Shown here: positions 33,038 through 40,981 of the stretch, piece by piece
Layout: every line of letters starts with the position of its first letter
How positions within the stretch are numbered: the first letter of the stretch is position 1
Assembly: GCA_902493145.1 (NCBI GenBank)
Contig: CABUOA010000018.1
Span: forward strand, 1-44,195
Source: an uncultured Collinsella sp.
Lineage (GTDB): Bacteria; Actinomycetota; Coriobacteriia; Coriobacteriales; Coriobacteriaceae
Direction: 5' to 3'
DNA length: 44,195 nucleotides
Program-made: the position numbers and the translations under genes
The notes under the pieces: model-generated
What the model saw: only the letters and a program-made list of their open reading frames with translations
Told to the model about the DNA's origin: nothing
Database searches by the model: none

Positions 33038-34087
33038 CTACATTCCCGCCCAATCGATAAAAATCTCCTCACGAAGCCGCCGTTCGAGCTCCTGCTGTCG
33101 CGGCGTCTTGTCTTTCAGCGGCACATCGAGATAGGACATGATGAGCTCCATCACCACGCGGAAGGCATCGAAGTCGGCCAGCTGACCATAGGTCATCAGA
33201 ACGACGGGATATCCCATGGCTTGCAAGGCCGTCGTTCGATCGGAGTCCGAGATCTTGTATTCAATGGATCCGTGAATGGCTTTACCTTGGCATTCAACCA
33301 GACACTCTCGGCTGCCGTCCTTATTTGCCAGCAGGATATCGGCATAGCGCCTATCAAGCCCCGAAATCAGGCGGGCGCTGCGCGTCATACGAATCTCAAC
33401 GTTATTGGTAAGGCTCAGCCCTTCGCCGCCGCGCAACCTCGTAAGGCCAAACAGCATCGAAGCCTGGACCTCGAGCGGCGATGCTGCCACCCCCGTAATG
33501 CATTTCGCGGCTCGTATGAACGATTTAGCGCCGCGGAGCCCCCGGACCTTATCGACGAACTCTATAAGCTCAGAGAGCTCGATCAAGGGAGGTCGTTTCC
33601 ACAAGTCCGTTGGATTCCCCGAGACATCCTTTACGTTTTCCCAGCCCGACCGTGCGTCACTCCATCGGCTCCCATATGCCTGCTCAAGTGCCGACTTTAC
33701 CTGAGGCGCAATCTTGCACACGGCAAAGGTGCCGCACATCTCATACATGCACATGATTAGACGCTCGTTTGAGACCGAGGAAGCCAGGGTCAGCAGGGTA
33801 AAGAGCGGGGACGCGACATCGAGGCCAAACTCCGTCTGCCGCACGGAATCAAACGGCCTCTCCCCGTTCCAAACATGCCTGACAATGCGATCGCCCTTGC
33901 GCCCGCAGACGCCCTGCGCCAACACGTGTAACGGGGTGCCCAGGAAATGCTTGACGAGCGGATGCTCACATAGGTGCTCCCTGCGCGGATCGTCCGCAGA
34001 ATCGGGCAGGTCCGGCATTATTGCCAAGACCTGTGGGGGTATCCGGTGATACCGAAAGGCAGATATGTCGCACAGCATGTCGTCCAT
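33038..34087 (-). CDS. Hypothetical protein with nuclease-fold (DUF559/VSR-like) C-terminus
   Basis: A 349-aa soluble protein. The N-terminus (MLCDISAFRYHRIPPQVL) resembles the promoter-proximal AbiEi-like segment seen in related coriobacterial proteins. The C-terminal part has a PD-(D/E)xK-like core: RRYADILLANKD, then CLVECQGKAIHGS, then SDSDRTTALQAMGYPVVLMTYGQL, the order of strands and acidic residues seen in DUF559/VSR endonuclease-like domains. The ATG at 34087 is a choice; translation could begin somewhat upstream. It shares layout with the protein at 42300. Function unknown; activity would need the acidic residues confirmed by alignment. Confidence 0.6.
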   Translation of the reverse strand: MDDMLCDISAFRYHRIPPQVLAIMPDLPDSADDPRREHLCEHPLVKHFLGTPLHVLAQGVCGRKGDRIVRHVWNGERPFDSVRQTEFGLDVASPLFTLLTLASSVSNERLIMCMYEMCGTFAVCKIAPQVKSALEQAYGSRWSDARSGWENVKDVSGNPTDLWKRPPLIELSELIEFVDKVRGLRGAKSFIRAAKCITGVAASPLEVQASMLFGLTRLRGGEGLSLTNNVEIRMTRSARLISGLDRRYADILLANKDGSRECLVECQGKAIHGSIEYKISDSDRTTALQAMGYPVVLMTYGQLADFDAFRVVMELIMSYLDVPLKDKTPRQQELERRLREEIFIDWAGM

Positions 34088-34241
34088 GAAGGGTACGTAC
34101 CCACCGCGTCGTTTGTAAACCCGCCTGGACGGCAAACGCGCTGGCTCGGCCTGCGAACGGTAAATACCGCTGCGCGCACGCCGCGGATCTCTCAAGAGGC
34201 TTACAATCGGTTTGGAAAGCAGACTGATTGTGAGGTTGCAT

Positions 34242-35462
34242 ATGGTTGATGAGGACTTTGCCTGGCGGCTTGCGCAGGAGCTCGTGCGGATCGACAGCTC
34301 AAACCCGGGCGCGTATGAGGATGAAATTGAGCGCTTCATTAAGAGGCTCATTGAGCAGCAGCTGGCACAACTTGATAGTTCTGCGCTCGATGCCGTGCAG
34401 ATTGAGGAGCTCGAAGTGCTGCCCGGGCGCCGCAACCTTAAAGTCACCGTGCCGGGCCAAAGCGACGAGCCGCGGCTGATCTATATCTGCCACATGGATA
34501 CCGTCACCTTGGGCGATGGTTGGGACGCAGACATCGCACCGCTTGGGGCGGTTGTGCGCGACGATAAACTCTATGGCCGCGGTGCCTGCGATATGAAGGG
34601 TGGCCTGGCCTGCGCTATTGCCGCACTGATCCATACGCTCGAGCGCGTGGCGGCGGATGGCGCGCTGCCACGCCGCGGCTTTTCGCTCATCTGCTCGGTC
34701 GACGAGGAAGACTTCATGCGCGGCTCAGAGGCCGCGATCGATGCTGGCTGGGTCAGCTCGCGCGAATGGGTGCTGGACACCGAGCCCACCGACGGACAGA
34801 TCCAGGTGGCGCACAAGGGGCGTACGTGGTTCGAGATTGAAATGGCTGGCGTGACGGCGCATGCGAGCCAGCCTTGGAAGGGCGCGGATGCCGTCGCCGC
34901 CATGGCCGAGGTCGTGTGTTCGCTTCGTCGCGCGTTTGCGGCGCTGCCCGCGCACGATGAGCTGGGGCCTTCGACCATCACGTTTGGCCAAATCGAGGGC
35001 GGATATCGCCCCTACGTCGTACCCGACCGCGCCAAAGTCTGGGTCGACATGCGCCTGACCCCGCCGACCGATACGGCCGCCGCAATCAATATGGTCGAGC
35101 ATGCCATCGCCGTCGCCGAAGCCGCCGTTCCCGGTTGCCATGGCAGCTACACAGTGACGGGCGACCGCCCCGCCATCGAGCGCGACCCGAACTCTCCCCT
35201 TCTAGCAGCGCTCAAGCGTGCCGCCGATGACGTAACGGACGCGGACACGACCGTCGGCTTCTTTACCGGCTACACCGATACCGCCGTCATTGCCGGCAAG
35301 ACAGGCAACCGCAATTGTATGAGCTACGGCCCCGGCTCGTTGGCGCTCGCGCACAAGCCCAACGAGTATGTGCCCCATGCCGATATCGTTCGCTGCCAAA
35401 ACGTGCTCATCGCGCTTGCCGATAACACGCTCTGGGACGCAAGCGGCCAAGTTGGGGCATAA
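34242..35462 (+). CDS. M20-family metallopeptidase (ArgE/DapE/CPG2 type)
   Basis: A 406-aa zinc-dependent amidohydrolase. Metal-site motifs in order: YICHMDTVT (His, Asp), GRGACDMKGGLAC (bridging Asp), and SVDEEDFMRGSEA (Glu-Glu). The dimerisation domain lies between ~190 and 300. It may be an acetylornithine or succinyl-diaminopimelate deacylase or a peptidase; the sequence alone does not decide. ATG 34242 has GTGAGG 6 nt upstream. The DUF1015-like gene follows 39 nt downstream. It is divergent from the gene ending at 33038. Confidence 0.85.
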   Translation: MVDEDFAWRLAQELVRIDSSNPGAYEDEIERFIKRLIEQQLAQLDSSALDAVQIEELEVLPGRRNLKVTVPGQSDEPRLIYICHMDTVTLGDGWDADIAPLGAVVRDDKLYGRGACDMKGGLACAIAALIHTLERVAADGALPRRGFSLICSVDEEDFMRGSEAAIDAGWVSSREWVLDTEPTDGQIQVAHKGRTWFEIEMAGVTAHASQPWKGADAVAAMAEVVCSLRRAFAALPAHDELGPSTITFGQIEGGYRPYVVPDRAKVWVDMRLTPPTDTAAAINMVEHAIAVAEAAVPGCHGSYTVTGDRPAIERDPNSPLLAALKRAADDVTDADTTVGFFTGYTDTAVIAGKTGNRNCMSYGPGSLALAHKPNEYVPHADIVRCQNVLIALADNTLWDASGQVGA

Positions 35463-35501
35463 TAAGCCGCGAACAAACCGACTCGTGCGTTAGGACCGCC
35501 C

Positions 35502-36185
35502 ATGAAAGCACTTCCGTTTCCCTGCATCCGCCCGGCTCAGGACCGTGTGCTCGAGGCGCTGCCTGCGATGGGCGGTATCCTGAGCGGCAACGACGCCCTG
35601 CGCGGCGCCATTGCTGACGGCCTAATGCTCAAGGATCCAGGCGCGGCGTATTACGTGTACGAATGCTCGGGCGAGCCGGGACGTGTGACGGGTGTCGTGG
35701 CGATCTGCCCGACGAGTGTACTTGCGGGCGACAAGGGCGATGCCAGCGCCGACGTGGCCGCCGCCGCGCGCGCGATCGCCGAGCTCAAGGTGCAGCCGCG
35801 CCCCGTGTCGCTCGCCTACGAGGCCTCGCCCGTCATGGATATCATCCTGGGCGCTGCCAAAGAGGGCGCCTCGCTCTACGCCGTCACCGATCCTGCGGGC
35901 ATTACGCACCACGTGTGGGAGGTCAAGCGCGAGGACGCCGTCGGGGCCATCCGCGCTATGCTCGACCAAGCACCGGAGCCGGCGCTGACCGACGACCCCG
36001 CCTACGCCGCCGCTCTGACCGGGGCGTCGCAGCTGCTGGCCGATGAGGCCCGTGCCGCCGGAACGTACACCGGCAAGGAGCCGTTCAACTTTACCGTTGC
36101 CGTGCTCTTCCCCGCCGCGCAGGTCAGCGGCGCCGCGCCGCAAGTTCCGACAGGTCTGCTCACGCACCAGGTCGCGCGGTTCTAG
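35502..36185 (+). CDS. DUF1015-like protein
   Basis: A 227-aa protein similar in pattern to DUF1015 (COG4198) proteins but about half their length. Matching blocks are FPCIRPAQDRV at the start, YYVYECSGEPGRVTGVVAICP, PRPVSLAYEASP, and AVTDPAGITHHVWEV. No known reaction for the family. The shortness may reflect a lineage-specific form, since both ends look complete. It is probably co-transcribed with the M20 peptidase. Confidence 0.6.
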   Translation: MKALPFPCIRPAQDRVLEALPAMGGILSGNDALRGAIADGLMLKDPGAAYYVYECSGEPGRVTGVVAICPTSVLAGDKGDASADVAAAARAIAELKVQPRPVSLAYEASPVMDIILGAAKEGASLYAVTDPAGITHHVWEVKREDAVGAIRAMLDQAPEPALTDDPAYAAALTGASQLLADEARAAGTYTGKEPFNFTVAVLFPAAQVSGAAPQVPTGLLTHQVARF

Positions 36186-36229
36186 CAAGACCAGACCGCC
36201 CAGCACAAAAATCGGCAGCTCAACAAACA

Positions 36230-36275
36230 GGGGGGGGCGGAGATGCAGCAGGTACATGCATCTCCGCCCCTTTTG
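36230..36275. terminator. Bidirectional terminator between DUF1015-like and phosphatase genes
   Basis: GGGGCGGAGATGCA and TGCATCTCCGCCCC around GCAGGTACA, then TTTTG. It starts inside a run of eight G (36230-36237). It lies between convergent genes. Confidence 0.85.
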
Positions 36276-36317
36276 CATCGAGAAGTTATGCCGGCGACCC
36301 GTGCCGCCACGCTCGCG

Positions 36318-36953
36318 TTATCCGCGCTGCGGACCTGCAGTAACCACAAGCGGTTCAAGACCCAGCTCGCGCGCGTAATCCTCCTGCGTAAAAATCTCAA
36401 TCAGCTCAAACGTACCGGCCTCGTCGTCAAACACGAAATGCAGCACCGAGCAGTTGCCCGGCACGCGCTCGCGCTCGTCGGCCGCCGCTCCCCTCACGTG
36501 GTCCAAAAACTCCTTGATGGCCGATCCGTGGCTCACCGCAAGGACGCACTCGTGGTCCGGGCGTCGCATGAGCTCGGTCAGCGTCGTCACCATGCGCTCA
36601 CGCACCTGCACCTGACCCTCGCCGCCAAACTGGCGATAGAAATCGCGCCACGGGCGCTCGGGCATGAGCATCACGCGCTCGGCCTCAAAGTCGCCAAAGA
36701 ACCACTCACGCAGGCCGTCCAGGCGCTCGTACGCCAAGCCCGGCCACAAGTTGGCGATGGTCTGTTCGGTGCGGTGCAGCGTAGAGGTGTAGGCGCGGTC
36801 GGGCTCAATGCCGCGCGCACGCAAGAACATGCCGGCACGCGCCGCCTGATCGCAGCCCAGCTGTGTGAGCGGCGAGTCACTCCACCCCTGAATGATACGC
36901 TTAAGGTTGAATATCGTCTGTCCATGACGGACCAGATACAGATCTTTATTCAT
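36318..36953 (-). CDS. Histidine phosphatase family protein (phosphoglycerate-mutase-like), copy 1
   Basis: A 211-aa branch-1 histidine phosphatase. The catalytic RHG motif is in LYLVRHGQTIFN at the N-terminus, with the second His in AVSHGSAIKEF near residue 145, and acid/base residues in REWFFGDFE. Substrate unknown. ATG at 36953 has GAAAGG upstream. It is preceded on the same strand by a paralogue (37513-36971), with 17 nt between them. Confidence 0.88.
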   Translation of the reverse strand: MNKDLYLVRHGQTIFNLKRIIQGWSDSPLTQLGCDQAARAGMFLRARGIEPDRAYTSTLHRTEQTIANLWPGLAYERLDGLREWFFGDFEAERVMLMPERPWRDFYRQFGGEGQVQVRERMVTTLTELMRRPDHECVLAVSHGSAIKEFLDHVRGAAADERERVPGNCSVLHFVFDDEAGTFELIEIFTQEDYARELGLEPLVVTAGPQRG

Positions 36954-36970
36954 AGGGGTCCTTTCGTTCG

Positions 36971-37513
36971 TTACCAACCCAAGAGCGAAAACGCCCCATC
37001 GCAATAGCCAAAATGAAGCACGGCACCGTTGTCGGGTAGCTCCCCCCCGCCAGTCACATACTCAAGAAACTCCTGGCAGGCTGAGCCGTGGGAAACCGCC
37101 AGCACGCAGTCGTGCTGCGGCCTGGCCATGATGCGGGACAGCGCCGCGACCATGCGCGACTGAAGCTGCACTTCCGACTCACCGCCAAAGGCCACCGGAT
37201 AATCGCCCCAGGGCTGCGGCGGCATCTCGCGATTTGATGTGCCCTCCAGCGAGCCAAAATGCCACTCACGCAGGTCATCGACCAGCTCAATGGAACGGCC
37301 CTCGCCAACGATAAGCTCGGCCGTATGCCGCGCCCGGCCCAACGGCGAGGAATACACATGATCAAAGGCCACGCCACGCGCCGCAAACGCCGTACGCGCC
37401 GCCAGCGCCTGCTCGCGCCCGCGCGCCGTAAGCGGCGAATCGTGCCAGCCCTGCAAAATGCTCTGCACATTGAGCTCAGTCTGCCCATGCCGCACCAAAT
37501 ACAGATCTGCCAC
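36971..37513 (-). CDS. Histidine phosphatase family protein, copy 2
   Basis: A 180-aa paralogue of the next gene: LYLVRHGQTELN, GWHDSPLT, YSSPLGRARHTAE and AVSHGSACQEF. It is ~30 residues shorter at its C-terminus. The start is GTG at 37513 with AGGGGAGGG upstream. The pair is a tandem duplication, clear from matching motifs in the same order (GWSDSPLT in copy 1). They share one transcript. Confidence 0.88.
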   Translation of the reverse strand: MADLYLVRHGQTELNVQSILQGWHDSPLTARGREQALAARTAFAARGVAFDHVYSSPLGRARHTAELIVGEGRSIELVDDLREWHFGSLEGTSNREMPPQPWGDYPVAFGGESEVQLQSRMVAALSRIMARPQHDCVLAVSHGSACQEFLEYVTGGGELPDNGAVLHFGYCDGAFSLLGW

Positions 37514-37527
37514 ACACCCTCCCCTCG

Positions 37528-37566
37528 TACCACCACAAAGGGGACAGGCACCTTTGTGGTGGTTTA
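37528..37566. repeat. Dispersed hairpin terminator, copy 5
   Basis: ACCACCACAAAGG / CCTTTGTGGTGGT with the loop in the same orientation as copies 1-3. It lies 30 nt downstream of the nitroreductase stop and 15 nt upstream of the phosphatase start, 31 kb away from the other copies. Confidence 0.85.
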
Positions 37567-37595
37567 CCGTCTGATCACGCCGCGGTGACGCTCAG

Positions 37596-38267
37596 CTACA
37601 CCAGCACGTCGGCGAGCGGGCGCTTGGGTACGTGGTGCACCTGCGCATCGTCACGCCAGTAATTAATTGAGCCGTCGGGGTTGGAATCGATCGCATCGAT
37701 CATCTGCGTCTCGGCCGGCACGCCAAAAGCCATGATCAGCTTGAGCTCATACTTGTCGTTATCGAGCCCCATAGCATCGATCGCGTGGGGCGTAAAGGCC
37801 TTGAACATGCAGGCTGCCACCTCGGGCGTGGCGCTGCGAGCGGCGAGCATCATCGTCTGCGCGGCAATGCCCGTGTCGACCTCGGTGATGGGCGCGGCGG
37901 GCTTACCCGGAACAGCGCGCTCGGCAAGAATCGCGATGTAGCCGGTCGGGCGCTCGCCCTCGGCAGGACCCGGCCAATCCTTAAGTGCGCCGGCCCATGC
38001 GAGCTCGTCAAATACACGCGCGCAATCCTCGGCACCGCTCACCACATGAAGACGAAGACGCTGAGCATTGGCACCACACGGGGTCAGGTGCGCCAGCTCC
38101 GCCAGCTCGAGCAAAAACTCGCGCGGCACGCGCATGGACTCGTCAAAACGGCGGCACGTGCGGGCGCGGCGGACCAGCGCGTCAAACGTGTCCAGGCCGA
38201 GCTTTTCGCAACCTTGCTTCGCCATCGACTCAGCGCTTACCGGCGCCTCGGGAACTGCTTCGTTCAT
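37596..38267 (-). CDS. Nitroreductase family protein
   Basis: A 223-aa FMN-dependent oxidoreductase-like protein. The FMN/phosphate-binding start FDALVRRARTCRRFDES and ELAHLTPCGANAQRLRL are family signatures, with DTGIAAQTMMLAARS in the middle and IMAFGVPAE near the C-terminus. Substrate unknown. ATG at 38267 has a GGGGGT site 6 nt upstream. A sequence matching 15 of 19 positions of the DtxR/IdeR iron box lies about 30 nt before the ATG, so iron control is possible. Confidence 0.8.
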   Translation of the reverse strand: MNEAVPEAPVSAESMAKQGCEKLGLDTFDALVRRARTCRRFDESMRVPREFLLELAELAHLTPCGANAQRLRLHVVSGAEDCARVFDELAWAGALKDWPGPAEGERPTGYIAILAERAVPGKPAAPITEVDTGIAAQTMMLAARSATPEVAACMFKAFTPHAIDAMGLDNDKYELKLIMAFGVPAETQMIDAIDSNPDGSINYWRDDAQVHHVPKRPLADVLV

Positions 38268-38295
38268 AGGGACCCCCAATACAAGCCAATTGTCC

Positions 38296-38314
38296 TTAGG
38301 AAAATCTAACCTAA
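38296..38314. promoter_or_regulatory. DtxR/IdeR-type iron box upstream of the nitroreductase gene
   Basis: TTAGGAAAATCTAACCTAA against the consensus TTAGGTTAGSCTAACCTAA (15/19). Both outer half-sites are intact. It lies in the promoter region between the nitroreductase gene (minus) and the HdeD gene (plus), but nearer the former. Confidence 0.5.
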
Positions 38315-38502
38315 AACGTAGGCAATAACGAACAGGGCTGCAATGTTCTACACCTGTTGAATAGAAAATCGCGACGTGGGGAACAACGGAAACAATTCAG
38401 GGCCTTTGGGTTACGTTTCGCCCTCCCCGACCCATACACCAGCGCCTTTAGGCGATACTGGTTGTAACGATCAAGGCTTACGCCGCACGGAAAGGAGACA
38501 TT

Positions 38503-39105
38503 ATGGGCATCTTTAAGAACGATGACCAAAAATCGAGCCAGTTTGGATTTGACGAGAAAAGCATGGCGGGCAAAGCCGTCAAGGCCGTACGCTGGATCTA
38601 CGCCATCACGGGCGTCTTAGCGCTCATTGCTGGTATCGCGCTGCTTTTTGCACCCGCCAAGTCCCTCGTCTTTTTGACGACCGTCCTGGGTTTTTACTTT
38701 GTAATCACTGCTGCCATCAGACTGTTCACTGCCATTTTTGAGCCGCTGCTGCCCACCGGCTGGCGCGTCACGAGCATCATCTCCAACCTACTCATTATCT
38801 TGGGCGGCGTCATAATCCTGCGCAACCAGGCCTTCTCGACCGCGACGCTCACCACGATGGTGGTTATCGTGGCCGGCTTTGGCTGGATTGTCGAAGGTGT
38901 CATGTCCATTCTGGAGTCCGAGCTTTCGTCCAACCGCGCCCTCGCCATCCTGAGCGGCGCACTCTCCATCATCGCCGGCATGTTCGTGTTTATCTATCCG
39001 CTGTGGTCGGCCAAGATGCTCGTCATCTTTAGCGGCGCCGCGCTGCTGGTGTTTGGCGTAACGCTGATTGTTCGTGCTATTCAATTTGGCAAACTGGTGC
39101 ACTAG
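38503..39105 (+). CDS. HdeD/DUF308 family membrane protein
   Basis: A 200-aa protein with a charged N-terminus (~25 residues) and six hydrophobic segments arranged as pairs, the usual form of HdeD/DUF308 proteins, one of which is linked to acid resistance in E. coli. Role here unknown. ATG at 38503 follows AAAGGAG. Its stop (TAG) abuts the ATG of the next gene, so the two are translationally coupled. Confidence 0.8.
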   Translation: MGIFKNDDQKSSQFGFDEKSMAGKAVKAVRWIYAITGVLALIAGIALLFAPAKSLVFLTTVLGFYFVITAAIRLFTAIFEPLLPTGWRVTSIISNLLIILGGVIILRNQAFSTATLTTMVVIVAGFGWIVEGVMSILESELSSNRALAILSGALSIIAGMFVFIYPLWSAKMLVIFSGAALLVFGVTLIVRAIQFGKLVH

Positions 39106-39588
39106 ATGCCACGAACGCTCTTTATTGATGCAGACGCCTGCCCGGTCACGCGCGAGTCGATTGACTGCGCGCGGCGGGCGGGCGTCGCCGTTGTTATCGC
39201 CGGCAACAGCACGCAAAACCTGGAACGGCACATTCGCCGCGACGACCCGCGCGATGCCGAGCACGCGCGACGCGGCTTTTGGGTCACGACGCTCGACGTG
39301 ATCGTGGGCGCCGACAGCGCCGACTTTGCCATTGTCGAACGCCTGCAGGCGGGCGACGTGGTCGTGACGCAGGACATTGGCTTGGCGAGCATGGTGCTCG
39401 GGCGCGATGCCACCGCTATCGGTGTGCGCGGGCGCGTCTACGATAAAGCAACCATCGACATGCAGCTGTTTATTCGCCACGAGGAAAAGAAGGTGCGCCG
39501 CGCCGGCGGACGCACTCGCGGGCCGGCGGCATTTACCAGCGAAGACCGCGCCCGCTTTAAACGCAACCTCACCGAGCTGCTGCGCTAA
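39106..39588 (+). CDS. YaiI/YqxD family protein (DUF188)
   Basis: A 160-aa protein of the UPF0178 family, which has a PIN-like, Asp-rich fold: FIDADACPVT at the N-terminus, GADSADFAIVE, and VVTQDIGLASMVL. Function is not established. It starts directly after the HdeD stop with no spacer, and a terminator follows. Confidence 0.9.
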   Translation: MPRTLFIDADACPVTRESIDCARRAGVAVVIAGNSTQNLERHIRRDDPRDAEHARRGFWVTTLDVIVGADSADFAIVERLQAGDVVVTQDIGLASMVLGRDATAIGVRGRVYDKATIDMQLFIRHEEKKVRRAGGRTRGPAAFTSEDRARFKRNLTELLR

Positions 39589-39590
39589 CC

Positions 39591-39630
39591 AAGGTAGATT
39601 TTTGGGACATGTCCGGAAATCTACCTTTTT
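39591..39630 (+). terminator. Terminator of the HdeD-YaiI pair
   Basis: AAGGTAGATTT and AAATCTACCTT (11 bp) around a loop that itself contains the palindrome GGACATGTCC, then TTTTT. A second, looser GTAGAT/ATCTAC pair follows at 39672-39721 with two direct TTTTACGG units, just before the convergent gene's stop. Confidence 0.85.
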
Positions 39631-39721
39631 GTTTTGGCGATTGACGCGCATCCAGCGCCCAAGTCATGGCGGTAGATTTTACGGTATACCCCAGTTTTTA
39701 CGGCCTATCCCAAACATCTAC

Positions 39722-40810
39722 TTAGAGGCCAAAGGCGGAAAGGATGAGACCCCAGCCCGCGCCGATGACGTACATCATAATCAGGAACACGGCATTTTCG
39801 CGGGCGCTGCGGTTGGTGCGGAACAGCACCAGATAACCCACGCCGGCGGAAATGAGCGTGCCGGCGAGCATCGGGGCCAGCTGCAGCGCGCCTTCCAGGT
39901 ACAGTTGCGTGATGACGACGCTGGCCGAGCAGTTGGGGATCAGGCCGATGAGTGCCGAGCCCAGGACCGCAAGCGTCTCGTTGCCGCGCAGGAACTGCTC
40001 GATTGCGGACTCGCCGAACGTCTCGAGCACGGCAACCAGAATCAGCGTCACCAGGAAAATGAATACCGATACCTGCACGGTGTGGGAGATGGCGCTGCGG
40101 ATAATCGACAGGACAGGCGTCCCTTCGTGGGAATGGGAGTGACCGTGACCATCATGGTGTTCATATTCGCCCTCATGACCGTGATCGTGGCCATGTCCGT
40201 GTTCGTGCTCGTCCTCGTCTTCATCACAACCGCAATGGTCGCGCTCGCACAGCTCGTGGATGTGGTCGGCGCTCACGCCCGCCTCGGCCACCTCGTCGAT
40301 GATGTCACCGCCAGTGTGGTCGTCGTGCGCGCAATTCACGTGGGCCGGGTTGGCCGCGGTTCCCAGCACGGTGCGGCGAATCGCCGCATGCGCGCGAGCG
40401 TTACGACGCAGGCCGCGAATGGCGGCGTCCACGATAAAGCCCGTGACCAGCGCGATCAGTGCCTTCGAAGCCAAAAGCATCGCCATGGTCTGCACGGGCA
40501 CCTGCTCGGCGAGCAACAGCGGCAGCATCTCATCGGAGGTCGAAAGGAACACCGCCACCAACGTGCCCAAGGTCACGACACGACCGGCGTACAGTGTGGC
40601 CGCCATTGCCGAAAAGCCGCACTGCGGCACCATGCCCAGCAACGAGCCAACCACGGGGCCCGCGGCACCGGCACGCTTGATGGCGCCGTTAACGCTGTCA
40701 CCCGCGACGTGCTCCAGGGTCTCGAGGGCCAGATACGTCACCAACAAAAACGGCACCAGCGACAGCGTGTCCTTGCCGGCGTCGAGCAAAATATCAATCA
40801 GTAAATCCAT
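39722..40810 (-). CDS. Putative manganese/heavy-metal exporter (10-TM, His-rich loop)
   Basis: A 362-aa polytopic membrane protein of the type annotated as putative manganese transporter or 10-TM heavy-metal exporter. Two homologous halves each carry a Pro-Xaa-Cys motif in a membrane segment (MVPQCGFSA and LIPNCSASV), and they are joined by a cytosolic loop of ~70 residues very rich in His, Asp and Glu (HEHGHGHDHGHEG), a likely metal-binding sensor. ATG at 40810. A 9-bp inverted repeat overlaps its promoter, suggesting control by a metal-sensing repressor. The metal is inferred, not shown. Confidence 0.75.
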   Translation of the reverse strand: MDLLIDILLDAGKDTLSLVPFLLVTYLALETLEHVAGDSVNGAIKRAGAAGPVVGSLLGMVPQCGFSAMAATLYAGRVVTLGTLVAVFLSTSDEMLPLLLAEQVPVQTMAMLLASKALIALVTGFIVDAAIRGLRRNARAHAAIRRTVLGTAANPAHVNCAHDDHTGGDIIDEVAEAGVSADHIHELCERDHCGCDEDEDEHEHGHGHDHGHEGEYEHHDGHGHSHSHEGTPVLSIIRSAISHTVQVSVFIFLVTLILVAVLETFGESAIEQFLRGNETLAVLGSALIGLIPNCSASVVITQLYLEGALQLAPMLAGTLISAGVGYLVLFRTNRSARENAVFLIMMYVIGAGWGLILSAFGL

Positions 40811-40859
40811 GAAGGATGGAACCTTTCGTGTCTTTCGGCAGCATTGTAAAAGTCCTAGC

Positions 40860-40885
40860 GGTCAACTAGGGTATTGTAGTTGACC
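40860..40885. promoter_or_regulatory. Operator-like inverted repeat in the metal exporter promoter
   Basis: GGTCAACTA (40860-40868), 8 nt, TAGTTGACC (40877-40885). On the minus strand TTGGCA, 16 nt, TACAAT forms a promoter whose -10 lies within this repeat, so a bound regulator would block it. Confidence 0.6.
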
Positions 40886-40981
40886 TAGGCGTGGTGCCAA
40901 TAGTTGCCCATGGTAAACTATCATCTCGCCATAACTCAATGCCACCGAGCCGCGCGACGCGGCCCGTCCAAGGAGCAGTCT

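Noticed and set aside
36230..36237. G8 run as a second phase-variation site
   Set aside because: It lies in a terminator between convergent genes, away from any start codon or promoter.
39377..40804. 475-codon plus-strand open frame across the YaiI and exporter genes
   Set aside because: Overlaps two recognised genes in other frames; its His/Gln/Arg-rich text is an antisense shadow.
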